From: Ecdyonurus torrentis
Lineage: Eukaryota > Arthropoda > Insecta > Ephemeroptera > Heptageniidae
DNA: 64,000 nucleotides
Reading direction: 5' to 3'
Assembly (NCBI GenBank): GCA_949318235.1
Contig: OX439136.1
Location: 16,938,786 to 17,002,785, forward strand
Made by a program: the position numbers and the translations under genes. Below the pieces are notes generated by a model. That model did not search any database. It was not told the DNA's origin and was given only the letters and a program-made list of their open reading frames with translations. This document shows positions 23,527 to 35,255 of this stretch, piece by piece. Each line of letters opens with the position of its first letter. Position 1 is the first letter of the stretch.

Positions 23527-26500
23527 ATGGATCGTATTGAAGAAAATGTAAGAAGACTTTTAAATGGCGAAGAACTTGAGGAATCACAAGAGTTTTGTGA
23601 TTTTAGCCTGGAGCAACAAAATGAAGCTACAGGTAAATGTTAACATATTTTATTATTTATTTATAAATTATAATATACTTAATTGATTGGCAGTACTATA
23701 GTCAAAACGGATGCGTGGATTGAGCTTTATTTTAATTGCAATTTTCATTTAAATTAAACGCTCATCGATCTTTACTGTTTTTTTACGTTACAAAATTAAT
23801 GTTTTTTTTGGCATTTATTTAATTTGATAACAGCTTTCCTGTGCAAAAATTACAGCTGAGTATTAATAAAATTACGGTGTTATATTGTCAACCATAGGGT
23901 TTTATTTTGAAAGGTCATGAACCTGAAAAACTAACTTTTTGCTTCACTGAACGTTTGTTTATTATTGTGAAATCTAAATCCATTACATTTCCATAAATTA
24001 TTGATGTTGATGCTCTTGTTTTTTTTTTTTTTTTTTTCTAAAAATAATTAGAAAGTGTGTAATCTATTCCAAATCTCTAAATTATAAAAAAGTTAGTTTA
24101 TATCGTATTAAATTACTGAAACATATTAATGGTCTCTTTGTAATGAGCTCTGTACCACGCCCCCCTCTCGGTACATTTGGAAATTATTTGCATGGGCACT
24201 CCTGCATGACTTTTACATGACATCATGCGATTTCTTTTTTTTCTTTTTTTTTTTTTAACAATTTACGTACATTCACCTGACACTTTATTTCATATTTATG
24301 TTTTATAAATTAATTTACTGTTAGGTATAATATGTATAAAAAGAATGGATAAAAATGTGCTGGTATGCATATAGAGCCTATGCCTAGGCTATATATAGTT
24401 ATCACTCACTTATGATACTTTTTTCTTTGTATTATTATGCAGGCTATATAGAATAAACATTATTCTATAAGTGCCTTTTCTTGTTATTATATTGCCTTCA
24501 CAATAAGCCTTTTTTTTTTTAATTGGAATTGTTAAGTGAGCTCCATATATAAGAATGCATTTTATTATTTTGATCAAATAACTATCAAATTCCATTCTTA
24601 TTTTGTAAATTTAGGTTATGTTGTACATACACCGTGTGTGTTTATTGAATAAAATACAATTAATAAGGAAAAGCTTATTGTGAACAAGGCATAAGTTTTG
24701 TACCTGTATTTCAAGTCCCCTTTTTATGTACATACATAAAACGTGCATTTTATAAATATGGAATATAAATATGCTCGTACGGTATAAACTATAATAGTCC
24801 AATATATTTTATATATAACCAAATATTTTGGACATTATTACAAAACAAAATACAGTACATACAGTATAATGTCATGTTTCTTTATACATCAATTTATTTC
24901 AATCTAAAATATTTCCACTTAAAACTCTTGAAATGATAATAATTAATAAAATAGCCCATATCCAATTTATAATAATTAGTTAGATTCTAATATATGTACG
25001 ACAACATAGTTAATTTAAAGAACATATAATATTTGGTAATATTTTATTAAAAACACACCCAAGGGACTGATACTGTAATTTTTTAGTACATTAATTTGCA
25101 TTAAAAATCAAATAATTTTCTCCATTATGAAGTTACAGAATCAGTCCCCTGTATAGTCACATGAGAATGTATTTTTATGTGAAATTTTTGTTTATGTAGT
25201 TGCCAAAGGAGTATCACCCGCAGCTCCCTCAGACTACGTGCCAAGTCTAAACAAGAATGTTTGCTACATTGTAGCTGCTGTATTGTTGAATGAATCTCAA
25301 GAAGTATTGATGATGCAAGAGGCAAAGAGATCTTGTGCTGGACAATGGTACTTACCTGCTGGACATATAGAACATGGAGAAACCATTCAGCAAGCAGTTG
25401 AGAGAGAGGTACAGAAATATAACTATATTATTTCTCTTTTATAAAAATGTATTTAAAACAAATGGAGGTTATCGGTTTAAAAAATTCTTTAAAAATTTCT
25501 ATAGCTTAAAACACGTAAAAGTATGTCTAGTATTTCTCATTTAAATTTCTCCTAAATCGGTGGAGTAGTTTTCTCAAAAATCGCAAAAAAACGTGTTTTT
25601 CTCCATAAGCGTAATGTTAAATTAGGGGACCCTTAGCTTTCCCCGCATCACCCCGCGCGCTGAACCGATAACCTCCATTATGTACAGACACCTTAGGAAT
25701 ATGTTACATAGCATTGAGTATTATCTATGCTTCCGCGTGAAAAGCGAGCATCTACACCTTGCAGTTTTGCGACGAGCCAAGCATCTACACTTTCCGCCGT
25801 CAAGCATCTGCAATGTTAAGTAAATGTCCGCTAGTCCTGTTACAGCGCTGCTCGGAAAGTGTAGATAGTTGTTTTGTTGCAAAAATGGAAAGTGTAGATG
25901 CTCTCTTTTGACACGGAAACATCGATATGGGAAATTGTTAAAATGTTGTCTGCTGTGGCAACATTGCACAAACGTAAGCCAGTTTAGCAGGGTACAGCAC
26001 TCAAAAGATAAAAGAGGAAAACAAAAGACACTCACTTTTCACTCACTTTTATTGCTTGTAACTTATACCTACTGTGTCAGTACAGTAAACTTATGGTTTT
26101 GTGATTGTAAAAGGGATTCCAGAAAGTGATAAATTTAAACAAGACCAAATTTCATAAAATCTGGGTTTTTAATATGGAAATACTTATGTTGATTACTGCT
26201 ATGCTATGGCCTTGATTAATTTAGAGCACTGCAGAAATTGAGAATAAAAAGTTACACGTTCAAATTCTCTATATAAAATCAGAGTAAAATGGTAATCAAT
26301 TTTATCTTTATTGTACCAGGTTCTTGAGGAGACAGGTTTAGTGATGCAAAGTACAACTCTAATTATGGTCCAGTCAGCCGAGGGATGCTGGTTTAGATTT
26401 GTCTTTACTGGCACGGTAGCAGGTATGTTCTTAACATCCTTATTTATAAAACCTAGAAATTTTATTAAATAAATTGTAATATTAAAATCTTGGGAGAAAA

Positions 26501-29500
26501 AAAAATAGGCAAGAGCCATACCATAGTGAAGAGAGTCCCATTATTTGGTGAAAATCAAGATCAATGAAAGAAAAAGTAAGATTTTTACGAAAAATATGGG
26601 ACTCTCTTCACCATGGTTAGGCCCTTCCTAGTTTCCTCTATCCATTTCTTCCACATTTATCATACCTTATTGCTGTGTATTATTTTTCTTAAAGGCGTAG
26701 AACACTTTGAACACAAAACTTGCCTAATATCCTAGCATACCTAATATCAACGTTAATTTGGCCGGAGTCATTGATTTCTAATTTATTTTCCACTTACAAA
26801 ATAGCAGCTGCGGGTTTGTGACGTCACAGCTTACTAGTCCACGCGCGTGGAAACAGGCATCCTGTGACGTCACAAACCCGCAGCTGTCATTTTGTGAGTG
26901 GAAAATAAATTAGAAATCAATGACTCCAGCCAAATCAACCTTGATATTTAGGTATGTTAGGATATTAGACATGTTTTTTGTTCAAGGTGTTCTACGCCTT
27001 TAACAACTCTCATTTAAATATTGCATTAAAAAAATCAATGTAATTTGCAGTACGCAATTAAATGTATTTGTCAATATTCCAGGAGGCCGTCTAAAAACAC
27101 CCTCAGACGCTGACTCAGAGTCCCTGCAAGCAAAGTGGGTTGCAGATCTTGGAGAGTTAAGTCTCCGAGCCTCTGATGTGAGTCCTCTGGTCGCATGTGG
27201 ACGTCAGTATGCTACTGCTTTGAAGAGTAAATCTCCTTGGCATCCTCTCTTACTTCCATCACCTAGGCACCACACTAGACTGCTGCTCAGGGTTCTCATC
27301 TGTGTGCGCAAGAAGGATAAGTAAGTCCAGGTTTATCTTAGCATCGTTGAATTATGATTGTTCTTTGAGCTTCATCTTTCCTTTTAAATTACCATACCTA
27401 ACCACAATGGTTCATACAAGAGATGTAAGAAAAGGAGGTTAAGTCTTAGTTATGTTAAGCTGGTTACGTGAGGTTACAATAATGCTTATACTATATAGGG
27501 TTATAACAATTATTATGCTACACCTGTCTAGCCTCACCAATATGTTACGTAACCTTGTTTTCTTGCATCTCTAGTTCATATGTTTCTAAACTAATACCAC
27601 TTTATTACTGTTTAGTCTAAACCCCCCTTTTTTAATGAAATTTTAAATAAATTAAAAGAAAAAAGAAAGTAAAAAAACAAACATTATGACACAGCTATTA
27701 AGTGGAAAAATATACGTAGCAATAATGTGGACATAGGCCATAGAACAATGAATGAAAATATGAATTATTTTATGGCCTATGTTTACATTATGGCTATAGC
27801 ATATTGCTATTATCAAAACGCAATTGTTTTTTGCTAATCAAAATCTTTAATGATTGATATCTTTAATAGTGTTATTTTATTGTTTTCAGTAATCGCCTTC
27901 ACATTTTACTCTCAGAGAAAACTGAAGTCCATATCCCTGCTTGTGATATTAATCCAAGACGTAGTCTACATTCAACACTCAAGAAATATATGACAGTAAG
28001 TTTTACTGAACTACACAGTTTTAACTGTAACTTAAATAATATTGCAATTCTAAGCATAATATATTTGCACCAAAATTTAAAAGCCATTAATGCTGTTCGT
28101 AAACCCTGTTCTCTGCACCAAAAATGATGATCGCCTATGGTTATTCAAATGGAATGCGCATTTTTTTTTTTGGTGGAAGAGAACAGGGTTTACGAAGAGC
28201 ATTATTATAACCTTGGTTGTAAACCCTATTTTTTTTTATTGCTCTCTGGGACACTAAAAAAATAAACAACACGTACTTCTTTTTAAATAGCATTGCATTT
28301 GGGGGGGGGGGGGGGGGGAGATAACGGGTGTATGAACAAGCATATTGTGATGAGAAAAATATTTACCTAATTAAAAAAAAACTTTGTTATTGTGACTTTC
28401 ATGTTTATATACCAGTATGTAGTTGCATTTTATGAAATATATTTGTAATTAATAATTAAAAGGTTTAATATGTACCTACCAAAATCTTTTAATTATCAAT
28501 CATCACAAAATTTAAATTTCTTATATTGTATTTCAATTTTAACCAGTTAAAGTGAATGAACTACACTTTACAAATTTTACTCAAAATGAATGATCTACTT
28601 TTGCCACTTCTACGTGTTTTAGGATAAGAAATAGAAGGTTGAACTTGGAATTTGTAAAGTGTAGATCGGTCATTTTGAACAAAATTTGTAAAGTGCAGTT
28701 TGTTTACTTCGACAGGTAAAAGCATTGATTTGTAATTAATAATTAATGATTTGAAAATTAAAAGATTACCTACCAAATCTTTTAATTAGCAATGATCACA
28801 AAGTCGCTTTTTCCTTGACATGTATTTGTAATTTCAATATTAAAATATTTCGTACAGGTAAGCATCAATTTATAATTTCAATATTAAAATATTTCGTACA
28901 GGTAAGCATCAATTTATAATTTCAATATTAAAATATTTCGTACAGGTAAGCATCAATTTATAATTTCAATATTAAAATATTTCTTACGTATTTGCAGGAG
29001 ATATTTGGCTCTGAACTTCCTGCTCACAGACCACATGGAGTATTAAGTGTAGAACATACACCTTCATCTAGTGATCCTGAGAGAGAGGATGATGGAGATG
29101 GCTTCTGTCTTACTGTACTTGTGTCCATTAGACAACCACTGGAAGAGGTAAGAATCATTAACTTTGTTCTCAACCATTTGCATGTATAATCTGATGTGGT
29201 ATCCTGTCAAGTAATGTAGATGTTAAAATACAGTAAACTTTTGATATTGAAAATAGCACGAGACTTAGAAAATAGCTATTGTATTTAAATTATTAAACTT
29301 GGTGCATTTGATATGTATAAGTGATCGCTACGGCAGAGCTAATTGCAAAATCATAGGAAGCGTAAAAAGTAGGTGTAAAAGGAATTACATATATCAAGCT
29401 TAGGTAAGCAAGGGAAATATGTGGAGTTCAATTGCTATGCCAAAGAGAAGTGCTGTTGGCTTACCCTGCATGCATCATATTTTTACGTTCTTGAAAACAG

Positions 29501-29707
29501 TTTTTTTCCTTCTCATTACAATTTTAGGTCTGATATATCCACCCCTCTACTTCCCTGCTTTAACATGTAATTAATTTAAATAATTTTGATTGACAGGTTG
29601 GTCTGATTGACAAGTACACATGGCTAGAAGTGAGCCCTACATTAGAAGCTCAATTATTACCAAGAATGGCCAGAAATATGACCGTACCACTTCATGTCAT
29701 TCGATAA
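23527..29707 (+). CDS. NUDT18: NUDT18-type Nudix hydrolase (8-oxo-dGDP phosphatase)
   Basis: Seven exons: 23527-23632, 25200-25408, 26320-26422, 27083-27320, 27890-27995, 28998-29147 and 29597-29707. They total 1023 nt and encode 340 residues in unbroken phase. A complete Nudix box runs from residue 90 to 112 ([16 protein letters not shown], then VLEETGL), matching GX5EX7REUXEEXGU, with the metal-binding Glu residues present. The N-terminal [17 protein letters not shown] region, the box and the long C-terminal half match the NUDT18/MTH3 family in order and approximate length. Family members hydrolyse 8-oxo-dGDP, 8-oxo-dADP and 8-oxo-GDP to monophosphates and so clean the nucleotide pool. Introns 2, 3 and 5 hold several MITE-type insertions. 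Candidate AATAAA signals lie at 30289 and 30721. The ATG is the only suitable one in exon 1; its upstream text is less AT-rich and promoter-like. No targeting signal is visible. Confidence 0.92.
25461..25681. mobile_element. Inverted-repeat element, family F, in NUDT18 intron 2
   Basis: AATGGAGGTTATCGGTT at the left and AACCGATAACCTCCATT at the right are exact complements, about 220 bp apart. The interior phrase ACACGTAAAAGTATGTCTA also occurs near 59354 in the third acetyltransferase gene, giving a second, decayed copy. Confidence 0.75.
25728..25930. mobile_element. Palindromic element in NUDT18 intron 2
   Basis: The two ends are imperfect complements: GAGCATCTACACCTTGCAG near the left and GGAAAGTGTAGATGCTCTC near the right. 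The GCATCTACACTT motif is repeated in both arms. It is GC-richer than its surroundings. The two open frames over it on opposite strands are a by-product of the palindrome and are not genes. Confidence 0.6.
26507..26630. mobile_element. Short inverted-repeat element in NUDT18 intron 3
   Basis: The left arm CATAGTGAAGAGAGTCCCAT pairs with the right arm ATGGGACTCTCTTCACCATG; further AGGCnnGnGCC-like pairing lies outside. About 124 bp, non-coding. Confidence 0.7.
26693..26999. mobile_element. TTAA-type MITE, family A copy 2 (NUDT18 intron 3)
   Basis: An intact copy. TTAA occurs at 26689-26692 and 27000-27003. The ends are AGGCGTAGAACAC and GTGTTCTACGCCT. It is nearly palindromic throughout and carries paired GTGACGTCAC sites around a central TCCACGCGCGTGGA palindrome. 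Confidence 0.85.
28090..28203. mobile_element. Family B element in NUDT18 intron 5
   Basis: Ends GCTGTTCGTAAACCCTG and CAGGGTTTACGAAGAGC, interior ATGATGATCGCC and GGAATGCGCAT, with a T run inserted near the right end. Same family as 21475 and 21804. Confidence 0.8.
28301..28318 (+). repeat. G homopolymer run
   Basis: About 18 consecutive G residues on the coding strand of NUDT18 intron 5, capable of forming a G-quadruplex in DNA or pre-mRNA. Confidence 0.9.
28548..28712. mobile_element. Inverted-repeat element, family G copy 1 (NUDT18 intron 5)
   Basis: AGTGAATGAACTACACTTTA at the left pairs with AAGTGCAGTTTGTTTACTT at the right. The interior has CAACTTGGAATTT-like and GTAGATCnGTCATTTT words shared with 38187-38352 in RPF2 intron 3. 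Confidence 0.65.
28829..28985 (+). repeat. 44-bp tandem repeat with embedded splice-like sites
   Basis: Three full units and one partial unit of a 44-bp repeat start at 28829, 28873, 28917 and 28961. Each full unit contains TTCGTACAGGTAAGCATC, which places an acceptor-like TACAG directly against a consensus donor GTAAG. The array ends 12 bases before the real acceptor of NUDT18 exon 6. Confidence 0.9.
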
Positions 29708-30770
29708 AATTGTTGTTCTTCCTACCTTTATTTTTCCTGCCATATAATCATAATAATTATGTAATATATTATATAACTTAGAAATTGTAAGAACACAAAA
29801 TAATATTACATCAGATATTGGTGTGATATTGCTATATATAATCAATATATGGGTGATAGGATTGAAAATATTATATTAAATATCAATATTACCTTCCAAG
29901 AAATGATAAATTATTTAAGAAAAAGAAGCCATCATGGTTGGGATAGAAGAAATCAGCAAAGGTTTAATTACTATAATGAAGGAATGTACTGTAGTTTAGT
30001 GAAATATCTTGGTAGCACGGAGTAACAAAAAACATTCACAGATGTAGTTTTTTTTTTTCATTACGTCTCTAAAACTACCAACACAGGCACACAATCCCTT
30101 TGCCAAAAGCTATATCCAATGAGGTATTTCTGTGCTTACTAAAATTTTCAATGAACTATTAAGTATTAAGACATCTTTACTCTATGATTAGATCAGTGCT
30201 GGTTTCCGCTATTATTTTCTTTTAATTTATCAATAGCTTCCAAAATGTATAAAAAATACCAACAATTTTTTTTTTTTTTACTTAATTTAATAAAAAAGTA
30301 TGCAAAATGTTTTTCCTGAATATTGTAACTTTGAATTTTAAAAAGAAGAGTGTAATTTAAAATGTTACGTTTTTTTAATTTTGTTTTTCTTTCTTTCAAT
30401 TAATTACTGTTTTTCAAAAAAAGTATGATAATTAAGGAAAGAAATTGACTTTGGAATAATTGATTGATAAAAAAACTAATTTTTATCTTTTAAAGGAAGT
30501 AAGAATAATTAAGAAAAATGTTGCTAAATTACTCATTTTTAACTCTCATATTTGTTATTATCTAGTTACAACAGATCTGTGTTTGAACACTGAATGATAA
30601 TTTTATTTGTGTAATGCTTTGATTTCTCAGATTTATTTAGTTAATTCATTTTATATTGTACAAACTAATATTATGTGGGTACCAGTACCCTTTTTTTTTT
30701 TATTCATATCTAATATGTATAATAAAATGGGATTTTGTCTTCGGTTATAAATTACAAGAGAATTAATTAG
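29708..30770 (+). other. Probable NUDT18 3' UTR and downstream DNA
   Basis: Begins at the NUDT18 stop codon. Two AATAAA hexamers on the plus strand (30289-30294 and 30721-30726) are candidate polyadenylation signals. No other gene is visible. Confidence 0.4.
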
Positions 30771-30772
30771 CT

Positions 30773-31144
30773 GTACAGCGGGATACATTAAATTTGTCAC
30801 TTTTTAAAGGATTGTGCACAAATTTACTGCACCAGTACACATTGATGCGTGACAATAAGAGAGGTGGTCACTGCTGCACTTGTCCGCCTTTTACTTGACT
30901 TCTATCAAAACACACCAATATGTGCTCCCCCACCCATTGCTCTTTCTCTTTTCTTCACATGATGTTTACTCATCGCTTCCTGTCTTAACCAAGTCGATCA
31001 TCACAACATATATGATATAAGTCCAGTAAAAGGCGGATATGTGCAGCAGTGAACACCTCTTTTATTGTTATGCATCAACTCATATGGTGCCATAAAATTG
31101 TGCAAAATCCTTTGAGCATCAAATTTAGTGTGACCCGCTGTACT
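30773..31144. mobile_element. Inverted-repeat element with TACAGCGGG ends
   Basis: The left end TACAGCGGGATACATTAAAT and right end ATTTAGTGTGACCCGCTGTA are imperfect complements. A second inner pair is AGTGAACACCTCTTTTATTG against AATAAGAGAGGTGGTCACTG. About 370 bp, with no coding capacity, so a MITE-like element. Confidence 0.7.
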
Positions 31145-31534
31145 ATAAAAATATATTTCATATAATTTCTCTGGGCTATAGCATTTGTTATCTTCTAAAT
31201 TTATGGCAAAACCAATGTTTGTTATCAGTGCAATGATGTGTAATCAATTGGATGCCTTTGGGAAAAACAGAAGGGTCCACTTAGAAGAGTTATTTAAATA
31301 ACACTAGCAAGGTACACTTTTGCATAAGTAATATGCATAATGTAATAAGCTAATTTATTATATACGTTTCATTGGTGATAAGCATTGATGTATCTTACTC
31401 TGTAATTCTACTCTGCTGTATAGCTTTTAGTGCTTATACATAATCTATTAATAATATACAGGTAAAAGGTATTTAATTTGCAATAACAATGCATTTATCT
31501 TATATGGGGCAATATTATTTAATACTATATTTCA

Positions 31535-31687
31535 ATGTTGCTGAGAACAATATGTGTATCTCGTTTTTTGTCACGGGAAGCTAAATGTGTAAGTCGTTTC
31601 CATACCTAATGTAGATAATGCTGGACTTACACATATTGCTTCGTGTGACAAAAAACAAGATACACGCACATATTGTTCACAACAACA
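31535..31687. repeat. Palindromic repeat, family H copy 1 (two units per arm)
   Basis: The arms read inward as AACAATATGTGTATCTCGTT then TTTGTCACG, with a second unit AAATGTGTAAGTCG 33 bp later. The right arm is the complement. This is the short relative of the 281-bp palindrome at 46608-46888. Confidence 0.8.
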
Positions 31688-31988
31688 TCGATTTAGCTAC
31701 AACAGCATAATAATGACATTATAAATACAAATAAGTATTATTTATATAGGTTCTACCTCTAACACTGCAAATATTTATGTAAAAAGACTGTAGTTTAAAA
31801 TTTGTTATTGTTTAATTATTGTTTATGCCAGTAAATTTTTAGTTTCTCTGATAATATAATGAAGCATTTGCATTTTTTTTCTTTTTAGTTTATTTTGTAT
31901 GAAAAAGGATTCACAGTCCTGCAATTTGTTCTGTATAGGCTAGTTTATAAATTTCATGAAATTTATGTTTCAATGTAAACTAACTATT

Positions 31989-32150
31989 CACTAATTAAGC
32001 AACAACTGTTTTGAGGCCGACTTTAAGTGATTTTACTTGCTTCCGTTTCGAGTCTACTTTTACTATGCATGTGCAGAACGTTGAAATGGATGAGGATGTG
32101 AGCAATATTGCTTAAAGTTGGCCTTAAAACATTTCTTCCTTTATTAGTCA
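31989..32150. mobile_element. Inverted-repeat element with ACTAAT ends
   Basis: The left side CACTAATTAAGCAACAACTG then TTTTGAGGCCGACTTTAAG pairs imperfectly with the right side CTTAAAGTTGGCCTTAAAAC then ATTTCTTCCTTTATTAGTC. About 160 bp, non-coding. Its ends resemble those of the element at 34997-35174. Confidence 0.65.
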
Positions 32151-32500
32151 AAATATTGCATAGTTTCATATAATCTTGTGAACTAGTCTAAATGAGAAGT
32201 TTGATATGCAAATTATATCAACGTTAAAAAATATGTAATATTTATGTTAAAAAATAAATGAAATAAAATGATAGTAGAGAACAGTTTGAAGCAACATTAA
32301 AACACACAATCAATTAAAAAAAAAAAAAAAAAAGGCAGAGAATTATTGTGTTTCATTAATTTTCTATGCAGTGTGCTCTAATCTATCTATCTACCTATTT
32401 TCATATTATTATTTTTTAAACATTTTATGTAACAACCGCAATCTTTTCCTCATATATACTAAAAAAAATCAATGAAATGATTTGATAGAATTACCAGCAA

Positions 32501-32809
32501 GGGTCTTACCACAGTAGAAGTTCTATGGTGTTTTCAACATCTCACCTGGCACAGAGTTATTGTAGTTATAAAAATGTACACAACTGAGAGCTTTTGACAT
32601 AATATTAATGACGTTATCAATCAAAGAAGCACATCACTGAGCAGCATGTTGTCTTGTACTGTATTATGATGTGCTCAAGTAAATCACTTCTTTGATTGAA
32701 AATGTCATAATTATATAAAGATAGCCAGTTATGAACATTTTTAGAAGTAAACTGTGCCACAGGAGACCTTCAACCTCATCACCACAGAACTTCTATTGTG
32801 GTAAGACCC
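32501..32809. mobile_element. MITE-like palindromic element, about 309 bp
   Basis: The ends are near-complements: GGGTCTTACCACAGTAGAAG at the left and TTCTATTGTGGTAAGACCC at the right. Inner words ATCAATCAAAGAAG and CTTCTTTGATTGA also pair. It is non-coding. Confidence 0.75.
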
Positions 32810-33177
32810 ACAATTCTATTGTGGTAATTTTATATTTTTCTTCATTATTGATCCTAACCGCAATGTTTTTTTTCCTTAAATTTTAAGCAGTACCAAGTTT
32901 GATGTAAATGCACCTTAATTATTGTTTTTTGTTAAAGTATTTTAATTTTTTTTTAATATTTTATTAAATTTGCTCACTTACAATGAATAATATTTAGAAG
33001 AATAAAATAATCTAATTAGTAGTGTATCTAATTGCTATATGAAATAGAAACAAATAATTAGTTGTATTAATTATTTTTAAGAATACAAGAAAATATGTGC
33101 ATGTGATGTAAATAATGCCAATGTAAAATATGTGGATATAATATTCTCAAAGTCCAATGAAACACCATAATGGTATT

Positions 33178-33603
33178 TGTAAACCCTGTGTGTTGTTTTT
33201 GGTTCTCCAAACTACAAAAAAATGACTATCACCTACAATGCTTTTTACATGGAATAGCACCAATGTCCCTTACATGTCTTCCAACTCCCTGTATAAATTT
33301 GTAGACAAGCATGATTTAAGCTTTTACACTAGCGCCGCAATTGGCAGCCAAAACTATATACTATATAATGCTGCTTTACAAAGGTTTGAGGTCTTGTTGT
33401 CACCTGAGCGCAAGAATTCTGAGTAATTATCTTTGTTTATGTCATACATTATATCTTTTCTGACCTGTAGTCAGCATTATCATATAATAGTTCAAATTGC
33501 CCCCATGCGTATCGCAGTGTTCCCTAGAGAGGGAAATTTAAAACAGCGTGTCTAAAAAATCAGCGAAGAGTTGGAAGACATGTAAAGGGACATTGGAATT
33601 GCA

Positions 33604-33636
<33 letters not shown>

Positions 33637-33655
33637 GTTGGGTTTACAAACATCA
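33178..33655. mobile_element. Family B-like element interrupted by a nested insertion
   Basis: The outer ends GTATTTGTAAACCCTGTG and GGGTTTACAAACATCATT resemble diverged family B ends. Between them lies a separate element at about 33260-33595. The host part at the insertion (ACATGGAAT) corresponds to the ATGGAATGCGCA block of intact family B copies. A 31-base T run lies just inside the right end. Confidence 0.55.
33260..33595. mobile_element. Nested TIR element with about 10-bp target duplication
   Basis: CAATGTCCCTTACATGTCTT followed by CCAACTC at the left end is the complement of GAGTTGGAAGACATGTAAAG followed by GGACATTG at the right end. It is flanked by GGAATAGCAC and GGAATTGCAC, a near-perfect 10-bp direct repeat. 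TIRs of about 28 bp with a 9-10 bp duplication resemble Mutator-like non-autonomous elements. The 62-codon open frame at 33238-33426 spans its boundary and is not credible. Confidence 0.65.
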
Positions 33656-33756
33656 TTCATTGTACTTATTATAATTTTACTAAGCTATAGGCCTACTATA
33701 AAATAAACTCTGATAGACATGAAAATTAAAATTTTAGTAAAATAGACACGCAATAG

Positions 33757-33911
33757 AAGATATCGTCTCTATCGCGTCAAAACGTTTGAAGTGGAATTAT
33801 CACGAGTGCGCCAAACGTTCCATCTGACACAGTAAACCCTATGTAGATGGAACGTTTGGCGAGCTCATGATAATTTCACTTGAAATGTTTTGACCCGATA
33901 GAGACTATATT
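33757..33911. mobile_element. Inverted-repeat element, about 155 bp
   Basis: The left GTCTCTATCGCGTCAAAACG and right TTTTGACCCGATAGAGAC pair as inverted ends. The inner arms CCAAACGTTCCATCT and AGATGGAACGTTTGG are exact complements around a short loop. Non-coding. Confidence 0.75.
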
Positions 33912-34996
33912 TACTTTCAGTTACTCATACTATTAAATAGTTTATTGTTATTTTATTTATGTATATGCATGATGATCAAATATAATATTATTTCTTTTAG
34001 CAGCTTTAATTATTCAGATTTTTAAAAGTATAATCTTTATATATTTTTTCTCTTTTTATGTTATATGTTATACTTTGATGGTGATATGGATTTTTATTTA
34101 CAATTATATAATAGGTTTTATTATATATGACTGTCTTCCTATTTTATAAAATAATTTTTTATTATTGAGTATGATACTATATAAAAATTATGTATTTTGA
34201 AAAATAAAATGAATGTTATAAAAAAAGCAGATTTTTTATTCCTTTACTACTCAACACAGTTTGATAAACTTATTTTTATTATTATTATATATATATTTTT
34301 TTAGATATACATAGTATGTTTTTTTGACATTGAATATTAGTTTAGACACATCATCGACTGAGAGTAAAAGTGTTGTCCGTAAATAAGTAAATAATAAAGT
34401 AAATAGAACTGAGAATCACATTAATTGTTTTTGAGGTACAACACACTCAGCTGAAGATATTTGTTTTAAAAGAAAATTATTATTGGCTGTGAAAAAAATA
34501 AAATTTTAACAGAATATTTTAGGTCCTTCTTTTTACTTGCATCTTACAATTTTGATATACGTTAAAGAGTTCAATAAATTAGGGAAAGTAATTCATCACA
34601 AATAGATAATAATAGTACGATGAAACCAGCAATGATACAACAAAAATCCACCTAGGTTGTATTCTCTGTTAGCAAGATTTTCACTAAATTATAGGACATC
34701 ATCTCAGTGTAGTCCGTACAGGTTTCCTCTATCCTTTAAATGTCCAATTGCAATGGTTTAGTTTCCTTCATTTATCCTACTTAAATAATAAGTTTGATAA
34801 CTAAAGAAAGTGGCTAAGCCCCCGCCCCCCTTCCCTATATTGTTATGGAAGGGAAGGGATGCATTCATTAATCAAAACAAGTCATTATAGTTTAAAACAA
34901 TTTATTTTCAGTATTATTACAAAAAAAAAAAAGGTTATTAATTTTTTTTAAGTAAATAGTTCAATGTTATAAGGAAAAATAAACTGTGAAACAATT
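33912..34996. other. Intergenic DNA, nothing recognised
   Basis: AT-rich sequence without repeats or open frames I can interpret. A minus-strand AATAAA (TTTATT near 34900) could serve the RPF2 transcript. Confidence 0.4.
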
Positions 34997-35174
34997 GACT
35001 AATAAAAAACATTTAACAGATTAAGAAATGTTGGAGAATGGGAGATAGTGAGCTTCAAGCTTAGTGTTAAAAATTATTTTTTCTCTCACACAATGGTCCT
35101 GTCACTTTTAAGTTTATCATCTCCCATTTTCCCATATGCATGACTTTTTATTACCACACACTTTTTTATTAGTC
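34997..35174. mobile_element. Inverted-repeat element downstream of RPF2
   Basis: GACTAATAAAAAAC at the left and TTTTTTATTAGTC at the right are complements. Inner GAATGGGAGATAGTG and TCATCTCCCATTTTC also pair. It lies about 80 bp past the RPF2 stop and contains minus-strand AATAAA-like text, so it may supply part of the RPF2 3' end. Confidence 0.6.
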
Positions 35175-35255
35175 ATTTAATAGATGGACCGAAATATTAT
35201 TTTTAAATCTCAACAAAATATGACAACATTGAAATTATTTTCAAATAGGTTCTCT

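Noticed and set aside
25721..26129. Overlapping 104- and 86-codon frames on opposite strands in NUDT18 intron 2
   Set aside because: They run through a palindromic element, so the two strands encode similar text; no family resemblance.
33238..33426. 62-codon frame with varied composition
   Set aside because: It spans the boundary between a family B relic and a nested transposon; no splice sites or homology are evident.
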